Positions 23,214-34,690 of a stretch of DNA of 64,000 bases are shown here, one piece after another. This DNA comes from Mallotus nudiflorus (lineage: Eukaryota > Streptophyta > Magnoliopsida > Malpighiales > Euphorbiaceae), in the NCBI GenBank assembly GCA_947683625.1, contig CANTUR010000670.1:641282-705281 (forward strand). The letters are read 5' to 3'. The notes beneath the pieces were generated by a model. It was given only the letters and a program-made list of their open reading frames with translations, ran no database searches and was not told the origin of the DNA. The position numbers and the translations under genes are program-made. How positions within the stretch are numbered: position 1 is the stretch's first letter; each line of letters begins with the position of its first letter.

Positions 23214-26200
23214 TCAAAACAGACTAGAACCATTAATCATGCTAAGTTCATGTTTAATGAAATTTATTCTCTCTTCATTAAGAGGTTTGGTGAAGATATC
23301 AACAAGTTGATTATATGTATGAATAAAATCAAGTGAGATATCACCAATTTGAACATGATCATGCAAAAAATGATATCGAATGTTTATGTGCTTAGTTTTA
23401 AAATGTTGAATATGATTCTTGCTAAGGTTTATAGCATTTGTATTATCACATTTAATAGGAATGTGATTATGTTTTATACCATAGTCCAACAATTGTTGTT
23501 TTTGCCATAAAGCTTATGAACAACAAAGAGTTATTGCAATATATTCAGCTTCAGTAGTGGACAAGGAAACAAAAACTTGTTTCTTGCTAAACCAAGAAAC
23601 TAAACATTGTCCTAAATATTGACAAGCTTAGGAAGTGCTCTTTCTATCTAGTAAGCTACTGGCAAAGTCTGCATCTGAATAGCTAATTAAGTCAAAGGAG
23701 GAACTTCTAGGATACCAAAATCCTAAATGCATTGTTCCATAAAGATATTTGAAAATTATTTTAATAGCATTCAAATGAGACTCCCTAGACTAGATTGAAC
23801 CCTAACACATAAGAAATTAGCAAACATAATATCAAGTCTACTAGTAGTTAAATAAAGAAGCGATCATCATACCTTTAAATTATTTTTCATCATCATGTTT
23901 GCCATTATCATCCTTGTTAAGTTTGGTTATGGTGCTTATTGGAGTTTTGCATGTTTTAGCTCTGTCCCTGCCAAACTTCTTGAGAATGTCTCTTGCATAT
24001 TTTCTTTGATTGATGAAAATCCCATCTTTACATTCTTTAATTTGAAGTGCAAGGAAGAATTTAAGTTCACCCATCATACTCATATTGAATTCTCCTTGCA
24101 TTAACTCAGAAAATTCCTCACACAAGCAATGGTTAGTAGCACCAAAAATAATATTGTCAACATATATTTGAACAATTAATAAATCATGCTTGGATTACTT
24201 TATGAAAAGAGTTATGTCAACCTTTCCTTTAGAGAAAAATTTTTCTAAAAGAAAGTTACTCAATCTTTTATACCAAGCTCTTGGAGCTTGTTTCAATCCA
24301 TACATTGCTTTTGACAGTTTAAAAACATGACTTAGAGAATCAAAATTTTCAAAACTTGGAGGTTGCTCAACATATACCTCCTCTTTAATGAAACCATTTA
24401 GAAATGCACTTTTAACATCCATTTGATAAAGTTTAAAATCCATGTATAATGCAAATGCAAGTAGCATTCTAATAGCTTTTAACCTTGCAACGGAGGCAAA
24501 GGTTTCATTATAATCAACACATACCTATTGATTATAACCTTTAGCTACTAGTCTAGCTTTGTTCCTAGTTATGACACCTTGTTCATTCATCTTATTTCTA
24601 AACACCCATTTAGTGCCTATAATACGATGACATTTCGGTCTAGGAACTAAAGACCAAACCTTGTTTCTCCCAAATTGATTTAACTCTTCTTGTATAAAAA
24701 GGATCCAAAATTCATCACTCAATGCATCATCAACATTTTTAGGTTCAATTTAAGAAATGAAAGCTACATTAACAATAGACTTTAATTTAGATATAGTAGT
24801 TATCCCTTTTATAGTATCACCTATAATGAGGTCTTGAGGATTAGATTTCTTAAATTACCAATCCTTTGGAAGTTCATCCTTCAAGGTAGATTGAGACAAA
24901 TCTTCATTGTCCTCCTTGTTCGGACCTTCAAGATCCAAATGCTTACTAGCATTTTCTTCTTGATTATCTACAATCTCATTGTCACTTACAAGATCATCAA
25001 TACTATAAATATCCTTTCTAGGATCAAGTGAGTTTGATTCATCAAATACAACATGCATTGACTCTTCAACTATTAGAGTTCTCTTATTAAAAACTCTATA
25101 TTCTTTACTAAAAATAGAATAGCCTAAGAAAATTCCTTCATCGACTTTGGAATCAAATTTCTTAAGATTATCCTTGGTGTTTAATATAAAGCACTTGCAT
25201 TCAAATACTCTTAGATATGAGATTTTAGGTTTTTTATTATTCCATAACTCATAAGAAGTTTTATTTAAAATTTGTCTTTTGAAAACTCTATTTGAAATAT
25301 AATAAGATGTATTAACAATTTCCACCCGAAAATGTAGAGGTAAATTATTCTCATGAAGTATTGTTCTGCCTTTTCAATAAAAGTTTTATTTTTCCTTTTG
25401 ACTACCCCATTTTGTTAAGGAGTTCTAGGAGAAGAAAATGTATATGAAATACCATTTTCATTGCAATAGGTTTTGAAAAAATTTTCAAACATGGTTCCAT
25501 GATCACTTCTAATAGAAGAGATATAAAAACCTTTTTCTTTTTGAACTCTTTTGCAAAATTTTCAAAAGCTTTAAATGCATCATTCTTATGAGCAAGAAAA
25601 CATACTTAAGTAAATCTAGAGTAATCATCAACTAATACATATACATAGTGCATTCCACTGAGACTAGCAACTTTAGTTGGTTCAAACAAATCCATAAATA
25701 TAAGTTCAAGTGGCCTAAAGGTAGACACTATATTTTTTAGCTTAAATGTGGACTTGGATTGTTCTACTTTTTTTACAAGAATCATAAGGTTTATCCTTAG
25801 TGAATTCAAACTTAAGTAAATCAATCACAATTTCCTGTTTGCAATGATCATTTAAAGCTCAAAATTTGCATGTCCTAACCTTCTATGCCATGTCCATATG
25901 TCATAGAAAATAGACATTAAGCATTTGATGTCTTTGTTATCAATTTTTTTAAATCAATAACATAAACATTGTCTATTCTTTCACCACTAAATACTACTTT
26001 GTCTTCATCAAGACTACTATAAAAGTAATTTCTAGGATAGAAAGTCACATTATTCCTATATCAAATAATTGACTTATTCTAAGCAAATTATGTTTAAGAC
26101 TATCAACAAGCAACACATGATGTATAGATAAAGATTGAGGATTATTTATTTCTCCAATGCTTACTATCTTTCCTTTGGCATTATCTTAAAATATGACATA

Positions 26201-27430
26201 TCCTCCATCCTTTGCATCAAGCTTGTTGAATTGCTCTTTGTCTCCTACCATGTGCCTTGAACGTTAACAATCAAGATACCACTTGCTTTTTTTTTTCATG
26301 TGGATTTCAAGCACACCTACACAAAACACTTTAAGTGTTCTTTTGAACCCAAACCTTTCTCGGTCTAGGTTGATTAGTCTTAAGATAATCCAAAGGAAGT
26401 AAATTCATGTGTAGTCTTCTATAGAAGCACACATTGTTGGTTTTTCCTTTGATCATGCAATATGAATATACAACATTTTCAAAAAAATTTCTCCTAGGAT
26501 GATATGCTTTCCTAACATATGAAACATGCTTTTTGTGTTATGGTGGTATGTTTCTTTTATTATTTTGAGTATGAGACATACATTGGCAATTACAATGTGT
26601 ATTTTGATAGGTTTATGCAATATATTTAGGTGCATTGTGTTGTGCAACATGCTTATGAGAGTTATGTCTAGTGTACATGTAAGCAAGTTTAGGTTGAGAC
26701 TTACCTCTTTGTGTCATATAAGATTGAGTCTTATGAGACTTTCCTTTAATATTTAACACATAAGACTTATTAGCTTTGAAAGCTTGAGTCACAATCGATT
26801 TTGAAGTATAGGGAATGGAATTGTATGATGCTTTAATAAATTTAATATGTGATGATGATGAAGAAGATGAGGCCATTCCATTAGTGTATCAAATTCCATG
26901 AGTATTTTCATGAAATTTTTTAGAGTCAAGTAAATTATCTAAATATTCTTTTCCTCTTTAAAATTTTGATATGAAATTTTTTTGCTCAGCTACTTCATTA
27001 TAAAACTTATGATTTTCATCACTTGCTTTCTTAAGTTGCTCTTCTAAGGAATTAGAAGATTTTAAATCACTAGCATGTTTATCATTTGATTTAAGAAGAT
27101 TAGAAAATTCAATTTTTAACTTCTTAAATTCTTTGGTTAAGCTATTTAACTTATGATTATAATGTTTTTTTTAGAAAGGAAGCTTTTGCACTTAACCAAG
27201 AGTTTGCTCACAATAGAGCTCTCAACATCATCATTATCATATTCATCACAAGAAAAATATTCATCACAATAGGAGTTAGAAGTATATGGTACCTTTTTTT
27301 CATCTTCAAAAGCCATGAAGTAAAGATTGGCCACTTCTTGTTGTTCCTCTTCCTCTTCGAATTCAAAAGAGTCATCCTAAGTAGTTTTAAAGGTGGCCTT
27401 CTTCCTATCATTGTTCCCTTGATCTTGAAT
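23214..27430 (-). pseudogene. Sirevirus pol (PR-IN-RT-RNase H), broken
   Basis: Minus-strand copia polyprotein in many frames. Integrase core near 25606-25824 (FMDLFEPTKVASLSG, YVLVDDYSRF). An integrase C-terminal part with FLGYSIFSKEYRVFNKRTL and HVVFDESN lies near 25050-25150. Reverse transcriptase follows: ARLVAKGYNQ near 24530, KSAFLNGFIKEEVYVEQPP near 24340-24420, YGLKQAPRAWYKRL near 24270. The catalytic box reads YVDNI near 24160, a loss of the second Asp. RNase H ends near 23214 with VDIFTKPL. Numerous stops. The order and the VFDESN region fit Sireviruses. Inactive. Confidence 0.85.
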
Positions 27431-28291
27431 TTAAGTTTTGAGCACTCACTTCAAATATGTCTCGATTTCTTACATTCATAGTAAGTAACTTTTTTGGTTC
27501 TTTTCTTTCCATCTCCTTCGAACTTTTTATTGAAGTCCCTTGTTCTTGAGAATTTTTTCTTTCTCAAAAGCATGGTAATATCACCATCTTCATCAATAGA
27601 ATCTTCAATATTTTCATCTCCACTTTCTTCTTATGAGACCTTCAATGCTACGCACTTTTTCTGCTCTTCCTTCTCTTCTTGCTCGTTATCTCTTTACTTA
27701 GTTGTGAGCTCATGTGTCAAGAGCTTACCAAGAAGCACATTGGTTGAGAGGGTATTGAAGGAACTTGAGATTCCCAATCCTTTTTAGGTAGGATTTTTAG
27801 AATCTTATTGTTCACCTATTCCTTAGAGAAATATTTTCCAAGTTTCTTAAGGGTTGTTAGGAGAGCATTGAGACTGTTTGTCATCTCCGTGATTGATTCT
27901 TGAGGCTTCATTTTGAAGAGTTCATATTCGTACATATGAAGTTAAACCTTTTTGCTTCTTACTTGTACATTGCCTCCATAATGGTTCTCCAAGGTCTCCT
28001 ATATTTCCTTTGCTAAAATGCAATGTTAAATATTGCCTCCTTCTTCTCTTATCATGGAAGAGAGTAGAGTGATCATAGCTTTCTTTTTTTGTGATTTTCT
28101 TCCTTTTGATCATTGCTCCAATCACTTCTTGAAAGAGTAGTTTGTACACCATCAATGATAGTTTTTGGTGGTTGCCAACCTTTGAGAACAACTTCCTAAA
28201 GTCTAATGGAATTACAATCTAGATATAGTTCCATTTTGAACTTCCAATGAGGATAATGACTACCATCAAAGAATGGTCTAAATGAAGACAT
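27430..28291 (-). pseudogene. Sirevirus gag, broken
   Basis: Starts with an ATG at 28291 (MSSFRPFFDGSHYPHWKFK), the typical copia gag opening with an FDG...YPHWK motif. It continues with stops through the UBN2-like capsid region (YGGNVQVRSKKV, MKPQESITEM) and a degenerate zinc knuckle near 27480 (YYECKKSRHI, stop, SEC) in which the first Cys has become Tyr. Not functional. Confidence 0.8.
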
Positions 28292-28349
28292 ATTTGGAGA
28301 TTCACTCCCTATGATCTTGTATTCTAATAATTAAGTTCCTAGAATCCAA

Positions 28350-28362
28350 GCTTTAATACTAA
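28350..28362 (-). other. Degraded initiator-Met primer-binding site (Sirevirus)
   Basis: On the minus strand TTAGTATTAAAGC follows the LTR end (CTCTTTCA) and matches TTGGTATCAGAGC with G-to-A and C-to-T changes. Confidence 0.75.
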
Positions 28363-28363
28363 T

Positions 28364-29466
28364 TGAAAGAGTCCTAGAGGGGGGTGAATTGGACTATTAA
28401 TTAAAAATAAGAAATTAAAAAGCTTTGAACAAGAATTAAAAGGAATTATTGAGAAGGAAGAATGATGACCATAAGAATTTAAAGAGTTTGGATTCTTAAC
28501 AATCCTACGTCTCCACCTAACTTATCCATAAGTTAGGATTTTCCATCACCCATAATCTTCTTCACAAGATTGAGATTACATAAGAGTTTTATGGCTTACT
28601 TTTACAACCTTAAAACTTAAGTTTTCAAGGCTCAATCAAAAAACCAATTTAAAAGTATTTTCAAGGCTCATACTAAAACTGAATTCCCAAGTGTTTTAAT
28701 TGCTAAACATTCAAACCAATTCCTTTAGAATAGAGTCTCACTTCATGTTTCCTTAACCCTAGAAAATAAAAGAATAAGAATTTCTATTCTAACACTCACC
28801 AACTCTCATAAGAGTACATAATAATAAAATGGATTTTGAAAGAGTTTAGAGAGCATAATTGAATGCTTGAAAGTATATAATGAATAAACAAGTTTCTTAA
28901 CCTCAAAATAATCTTAAGAGGTTATATTTATACTTGAGCAATTCAATTACAGCTGTTGGAAGTAATAATTTCATTCCTAACAAAATCAAAGTCCAATTGA
29001 ATGTAATTTGGAATTTTGAGTTGCAATTTGTCAGGTCCTTATTGAGATATCATCAGTCTTGGTTGAGACAAGCATTGAACAATCGTTACAAGCCATTGTA
29101 TTTGAATTTTTGCATTAGTCCCAATTGGGATCACCTTGTCCTTGTCAGGACATTGGATTAGGATTAGTTCTACCAAAAATTAGGTTTTTGCAAAAATTGG
29201 TTTGCCTTGATCCCGGTCGATACTGCCTTGGTCCTGGTCGGGACGATGACAAGATTTGGACTTTTTATGCAATTTAGTCCTTATGTTGAGTTCTATCAAG
29301 ATAGTGCTTGTGATGCCTTTCCAAGATAATTTTTCTTTGATAGTTCATCATTATTTTGACACCCAAACTATTCCTAACATATACATATTTGAAGCAAACA
29401 CATTAATTGCTCAAGATTAAGTTTGTTAATATCAAAATCAAGATTGATAACTTGCTAAGGTCAACA
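28364..29466 (-). repeat. Sirevirus 5' LTR, complete (1103 bp)
   Basis: Plus-strand reading starts TGAAAGAGTCC and ends AAGGTCAACA, i.e. TGTTGACC...CTCTTTCA in the element sense. Flanked on the left by the primer-binding site and on the right by Athila coding sequence beginning CATGTGTTGATTC. Confidence 0.88.
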
Positions 29467-29985
29467 CATGTGTTGATTCATTTGAAACTTTGAAGACATC
29501 TCTTATTTTAGCACATGTTTTGCAATCACCTAATTGGGAGCATCCATTTGAAATTGTATATGACACAAGTAACTTTGTGATGGGGGATTTTTTATGTTAA
29601 AGGAAATAAGGAAAGCCATATATGATATACTATGCTCGTAAACTACTTAATTTGGCATCCAAGGAACTTCCATGGTTCACATATATTGCCAATTATCTTG
29701 TAAGTGGTGTTCTTCCTTATGGGATGGATTATCGACAAAGGAAGAAATTATTGCATGATAGCAAATTCTACTATTATGAGGAGCTATTGTTTTACAAGAG
29801 ATGTGTAGATGGTTTGATTAGGTGGTGCATTCCTCAAGATAAAGTTCAAGATGTTTTGAGACATTGTCACTCCTTAGATGTTGGTGGACACTTTGGTGCA
29901 TAAAAAATAGCATCTAAACTACTTCAATCTTGTTTTTGGTGACGTACTTTATTTAAGGATGGTAGAGAAATTGTAAAATTGTGTA
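29467..29985 (+). pseudogene. Athila pol, resumed after the copia insertion, internally deleted
   Basis: Continues the reading left at 19031: CVDSFETLKTSL, HPFEIVYDTSNFVMGDF (RNase H start) and IYYARKLLNLAS. It then jumps directly to the segment that precedes integrase (LPWFTYIANYLVSG, RRWCIPQDKV-like and CHSLDVGGHFGA). The central RNase H part is therefore deleted near 29650. Homology ends near 29985; integrase core and 3' LTR are absent. Confidence 0.82.
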
Positions 29986-30263
29986 CTATTTCATCCCTAA
30001 AGAATGACTAATGAGTGTTAACTATTACAAATATCATGATGAATAAATATTTTTTCAAATGTCACTGATAAAGTAGTGTAACAGACCAAAACATAGGGGT
30101 AAATAACAATTATCTCTATAAAAAATGTACTGTTACAAAAATTATAATTAATTTGGATAACCAATATTGTGTTGACTTATTAATTAATTATTTTTTCGTT
30201 CCCTTATTAAAATAGATTGTAATTCTAACTCACTAAAAATTACTGCAAATTTGAAATAAAAAA

Positions 30264-30303
<40 letters not shown>

Positions 30304-30469
30304 GGTATTTTTTTAGTAATTGACTGGTGCCTTGCAAATGGTCTTGGTAATTTATTTGTTTATTTGTTTATTTATTTATTTTAATATTGAAAAGTCTGGG
30401 TCTAATGTAGAATTGAATGAAGCACAGATTGGACATCTACGCAACTATTCGCTACGGCAAATTATTTTT
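29986..30469. other. AT-rich spacer with (TA)n
   Basis: No gene seen. Holds a (TA)n microsatellite at 30266-30300 and a TTTA-rich stretch at 30350-30385. Probably intron or 5' flank of the truncated synthase gene that follows. Confidence 0.5.
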
Positions 30470-30712
30470 TTTTTTTGGATCAATTATTGAGTTATTCAAG
30501 GTCTCACAACTAAGTAAATTCCAGGATGAGCCTATTCTTGATAGAATTTATGCTTGGACTAGCACTTACCTAAAGGAAGAGTTAGTGAATGGGTTAATTC
30601 TTGACAAGAGCTTACAGGTAGAGGTAATTTTTTTTTCTTGATATAAGTAGTGATAATGCTTTTATATATGCTGTGATTTTAGCAACAAAACCTTACTTTA
30701 TTATGTTTTTGC

Positions 30713-30759
<47 letters not shown>

Positions 30760-32227
30760 AAGAGAAATCTTTAATCTATTGCAATTTTATACACATATTG
30801 AGGAAATTAACTATATATTATTGGTCTTTTTAGGTGGATTATGCACTAAAACACCCTCATGCTAGTCTAAATCGAATTGGGAACAGAAATCTCATTGAGA
30901 ATTACAATGAAGATAATTTCTCAATTGCTAAAACATCGTATAGCTAACAAAATTCATGTAAAAATATTTGCGTTTCTTACATACAATACATTTATTTATG
31001 TTTTTGAAAATGGAATGCAGTTAACCTTGATTTTCTTTCTAGATCTTGCATCGTCGATGAAAGGTATCTCTTGACAATTTCGTTCAAAGATTTCAATATG
31101 TGCCAATCAATGTATCAAAAGGATTTTATATTCAAACATTTGTTTAGGGTGCCGATACTATGGCGGGTGGCATAAAACAAAAAATAAATATTTTGTTTGG
31201 CATTTTAATTTTTTTGAAATTAATTCTTTTGAAGTTTTTTTTTAAAAAATCTAAAATTTAAATTACATATAAGTGAATCGTGTAAGAATTTAAATATTTA
31301 TAGTATATTTTTTAAATTTTTTTAATAATATAATTATAAAAAATACCCAAAAACATTATGGCCGACATCATATAGACATTGCGGGTCCCTCCACACCACC
31401 TAACATTTCCTTTTCCTTGAAAAAAAAATTCCACACGAATAACACAATTGTCCTTGAATATATGCAGATGGGTGAAAAAGTATGGCCTTGACAATTTAAA
31501 GTATGCAAGGCAGAAGAGTAAATATGCCTATTTTTCCATCATGTCTAATCTTTTCCAGCCTAATTTTTTTGATGCTCGTATCTCATGGGCTCAAAATTTT
31601 GTACTCACAACTGTTGTTGATGACTTCTTTGATATTGGTGTTTTTAAGGAAGAATTACTAAACCTCATAGAATTAGTTGAAAGGAATGCCTTAAACTTTT
31701 TCTTGGCGTAGCAATTATGTAAATCAAGTTACACGAGATTTTGTTTTGTAGATGGAATGAGCACATAACCATTGGCTACAAGTCAAAAGAAGTAGAAAAA
31801 CTCTTTCTTGCAATCCACGGAACAATGAATGATCTTGCAGCTAAGGCTAGCATTATACAAGGACGATGTGTTAAAAGGCACCTAATTGACATTGTAATTA
31901 ACAATTCCATTACATGGTAATCAACATTATTCCATGATAATTTTTTTAATTTAGAAGAATAATAGTTGAATTGTATATGTGCAGTGGATTGTCTTGCTCA
32001 AGTCTATGTTTAAAGAGGCATAATGGGCAAAAACCAAGACTATGCCAACAATGGATGAATATATATCAAATGGATTTATGTCATTTGCCATAGGACCTAT
32101 CATTCTCATTTCACTTTATTTTTTGGAGCCACTGTCCGATGAGGCTGTCACTAGTGATGAATATAAAAATCTTTATATTCGTAGAAGCAAAATTGGCTGA
32201 CTTATTAATGATCGTGTAACAGCTAAG
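30470..32227 (+). pseudogene. KSL-1: ent-kaurene-synthase-like diterpene synthase, central/class I exons
   Basis: Six exons are readable on the plus strand: about 30470-30623 (IIELFKVSQ, WTSTYLKEEL), 30834-30943 (VDYALKHPHASLNRI), 31043-31147 (FKDFNMCQSM), 31468-31683, 31752-31893 and 31985-32227. Exon four holds the class I metal-binding motif DDFFD (31619-31633) after DARISWAQNFVLTTVV. Exon five has HGTMNDLAAKA; exon six has TMDEYISNGFMSFAIGP and the start of the second metal motif (LINDRVTA). These match plant ent-kaurene synthase, which makes ent-kaurene from ent-copalyl diphosphate in plastids. Damage: TAA at 32021-32023, TGA at 32198-32200, apparent loss of GT donors after 30943 and 31683. 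The N-terminal half is absent upstream and the last exons are not recognised. A KS-like enzyme of specialised metabolism is equally possible. Confidence 0.85.
30713..30758. repeat. (AAT)n microsatellite
   Basis: About 15 AAT/TAA trinucleotide units within the intron between the first two readable exons of KSL-1. Confidence 0.97.
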
Positions 32228-32407
32228 GTATGTAAATTTGGATTTTTTTTGTAACTTCATCGAGTAGCCATTGTTGAATGTGACATAAAATTAGTTAATT
32301 GTTCTTAGGGTACTTGTGAATTTATTAATTATTTTCCAATATTACATGCAAAAAATATACCTACTTAAGTACTAATAAGAGTTTATTCTGAAGCACATAA
32401 ATACATG

Positions 32408-32496
32408 TATTTTCATCTCTAACGAAGATAGTTAGTGCAGTGAATTCAATTATTAATGAACCAATTATTTTGCCATCGAATTGTTAAAATGTTATC
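32408..32496. repeat. Intron tandem duplication, left copy
   Basis: 89 bases about 80-85% identical to 41879-41967 (shared TTTTCATCTC, CGAAGAT, AATGAACCAATT, TTGCCA). With Tat-I removed the two copies would lie in tandem, about 117 bases apart. Confidence 0.85.
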
Positions 32497-32900
32497 TGAT
32501 ATTTCATATACATATTCCTATTTTATTAAGGGTTTATTTTCCTATAGAGGGGTTACTTGCAGATGAATGATATCCAAATCAGATAAGAAAAGGTTTCTAA
32601 TTAAGAAGACACTTGGACATGAAGAAATACTCTCCAAATAGACATAAGACCTATATCAAAGAGAAATTTTATTCCTCTCAGATTTGAGCATCACTATCTC
32701 TATAAATAGGACCTCATATCTCTCATTTTCATTCATTCTATTCTTTGGACTCGATACTCTCTTTATTTATCTAAACTCTCTCTCTACATTCTTTAACTTA
32801 GGCATCAGAGGGTTTGTGGGAATCCTCCTTACCTCTCACCGTACCCTTTTATTGATTCCTTTTAGGGCTAAGACTTGGAGGTTCCAGAAGCAAGTTATCA
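32497..32900 (+). repeat. Tat-I 5' LTR (404 bp)
   Basis: Starts TGATATTTCATA and ends AAGCAAGTTATCA just before the primer-binding site. Contains CTATAAATAG (32698-32707), a TATA-box candidate that is nearly kept in the 3' LTR. Confidence 0.9.
32698..32707 (+). promoter_or_regulatory. TATA-box candidate in the Tat-I LTR
   Basis: CTATAAATAG in the middle of the LTR, also present in the 3' LTR near 41644; Tat-II has CTATATATAAA near 53948 at the matching place. Position suits an LTR promoter; not tested. Confidence 0.6.
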
Positions 32901-32902
32901 AG

Positions 32903-32920
32903 TGGCATTATCTGTGGGAA
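32903..32920 (+). other. Tat-type primer-binding site (Tat-I)
   Basis: TGGCATTATCTGTGGGAA, two bases after the LTR, a decayed form of the TGGCGCCGTCTGTGGGA site of Tat/Ogre-type gypsy elements. Tat-II has the better kept version. Confidence 0.8.
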
Positions 32921-33447
32921 CCTATTAAGTTAAAAGCCATTAAGCATCTACCAAAGGCAACATTGGCATCATAACTTCCAATCCACCACCAACCTTAACT
33001 CTAGATATGCAAATTAACACATCAATTCCCATTCCTCCAATTAACTTGTCAACACCCATTTAGCCAATAATTTCGTCAGCACCTTTTTAGCATATTGAAC
33101 CCTCATCAAAAGCTCCATTTAGAGCATATACTTCAACTAGTAATTCCCATGGATGGCCAACACCAAGCAATGACTTCCCATATTATGCTCCTCTACAGTA
33201 TAACAACTGACCTATACCCTATGTACCTTTCCTAAGTTTGCCAAAAACCCCCACCATAAACACACCAAACATAAACACAGTAACCCAGACACTCAACCTA
33301 CCCCATTCAAGTAAAGAAGCAATGATTCAAAACATCCAAACCTAAATGCTCCTAATGTAATAATAGTTGAATGCCTTAATTCAAGGTAGTAATCCCAAAA
33401 TAGCTCATCTGGAGAATAATATAGCAACACCAGTAGCAATTTAGAAC

Positions 33448-34690
33448 ATGCCTAGTGGAAATAGAAAAGATCATAAAGCTTTGGAAGGGAAATCTAACAC
33501 AATAGTCTTGGCTCTAGATGACTCAAAGATAGCTCAAAAAGTTGAAAAGGTTATGCAGAAAGCTTGTACTAGACCTAAGAAGGAAGATAAGTGTGTTTTA
33601 GAAGGAAAGACACCCTTTGTGAGCAGAATAATTAGGATGGAGATCCCAACCAAGTTCAAAATGCCTTAGTTAGACCAGTTTGATGGAACCGGGGATCCGA
33701 TCAACCACATATCCTCATTCAGGACCAGGATGTTGCTTCAGAATGTAAATGATAGAATCATGTGCAAAGTCTTTCCTAGTATACTCACCAAGAATGCTTA
33801 GAAGTAGTTCCACCAACTTCTTGAGAATTCCACTTCATCCTTTGAGGAATTAGTTGAGAAATTTTGGACTCGTTTATCACCAATGTTCCTCTTGCCAAAA
33901 ACATCAATGATCTTCGGATGTACAGACAAGAGGTTAAAAAATCATTAAGAAGTTACTAAGATAGATTTAATAAGGTAGCTATGCAAATCAAAAATTTAAT
34001 TTATGAAGTACCATAGAAGCGTTGAAGAATGGGACTCGACTAGGGAAACTTAAAGATAAAATCATGACCAAAGAACCTAGCACTTTTGTTGAGGTAATGG
34101 CTATGGCAATAAAGATTATAAAAATGAATGAAGATAGGAGGATGCGCCATAATGATGAGAAATCACCTATCAGAAAAGATGAAAGGTCAGAACCAAGAAG
34201 GCCTAGATTTTAGCAAATGACTTTAAAAAACCCAGTGGAAGGATTTGAAAGGGAAGTGGAGAGGTACACACCACTAAACACCTCCAAATCCAAAATGCTC
34301 ATGTAAATCAGACTGAATGGGTTAGTCATAATGTTAGGTAGAAAACTAAGTCCAACTAAGAGAGCCATACAAGATAAGAGGTTCTATTATCAATACCATT
34401 GGGACTATGGGCACAAGACTAAGGCATGCCAAGAATTGAAGAATGCTACAGAAAAGTTAATATAGAATGGGAAACTCGACAACTTCACTAACATAACTAG
34501 AATAAATTGAGAGCTAGATGATCAGGACAGAGATAAGCTTAAGCAAAAGAAAGCTCAGAATGAAGTAGCTCGAGTCATCAACATGATTGTCGGAGGAGAA
34601 GCGATTGAAAGAAAGCTTAAGAGAACTCAAAAAGAAGAAGGCCCCTCTTTTAAGAAGAAATAAACAATCACATTTGGTCAGGAAGATGGA
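33448..34690 (+). pseudogene. Tat-I gag, broken
   Basis: Opens at 33448 with MPSGNRKDHKALEGK and runs as a Tat gag with stops. ALDDSKIAQKVEKV and VSRIIRMEIPTKFKMP are shared nearly residue by residue with Tat-II gag. Then come a capsid segment (GDPINHISSFRTRML), NGTRLGKLKDKIMTKEPSTF (34028-34087), and a zinc-knuckle-like stretch near 34390 (YQYHWDYGHKTKAC). Before this start, 32921-33447 is leader without a clear frame. Confidence 0.8.

Larger units (their letters stand above)
19034..29466 (-). mobile_element. Ty1/copia Sirevirus (SIRE/Maximus-like), nested in Athila
   Basis: Reverse-oriented element of 10.4 kb with LTRs at 28364-29466 (5') and 19034-20055 (3'), gag, pol with integrase before reverse transcriptase (the copia order), and about 3 kb between pol and the 3' LTR. 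The pol motifs, the long 3' region, repeated polypurine tracts and clustered palindromes fit the Sirevirus genus. The host Athila reading passes from DEA at 19030 to CVDSF at 29467, and CATG is present on both sides as a 4-5 bp target duplication. The outer tip of the 3' LTR has lost about 14 bases at 19033/19034. All coding parts are broken. Confidence 0.88.

Noticed and set aside
30266..30300. TATA-box promoter for KSL-1
   Set aside because: A (TA)n microsatellite in what is probably an intron of a gene lacking its N-terminal exons.
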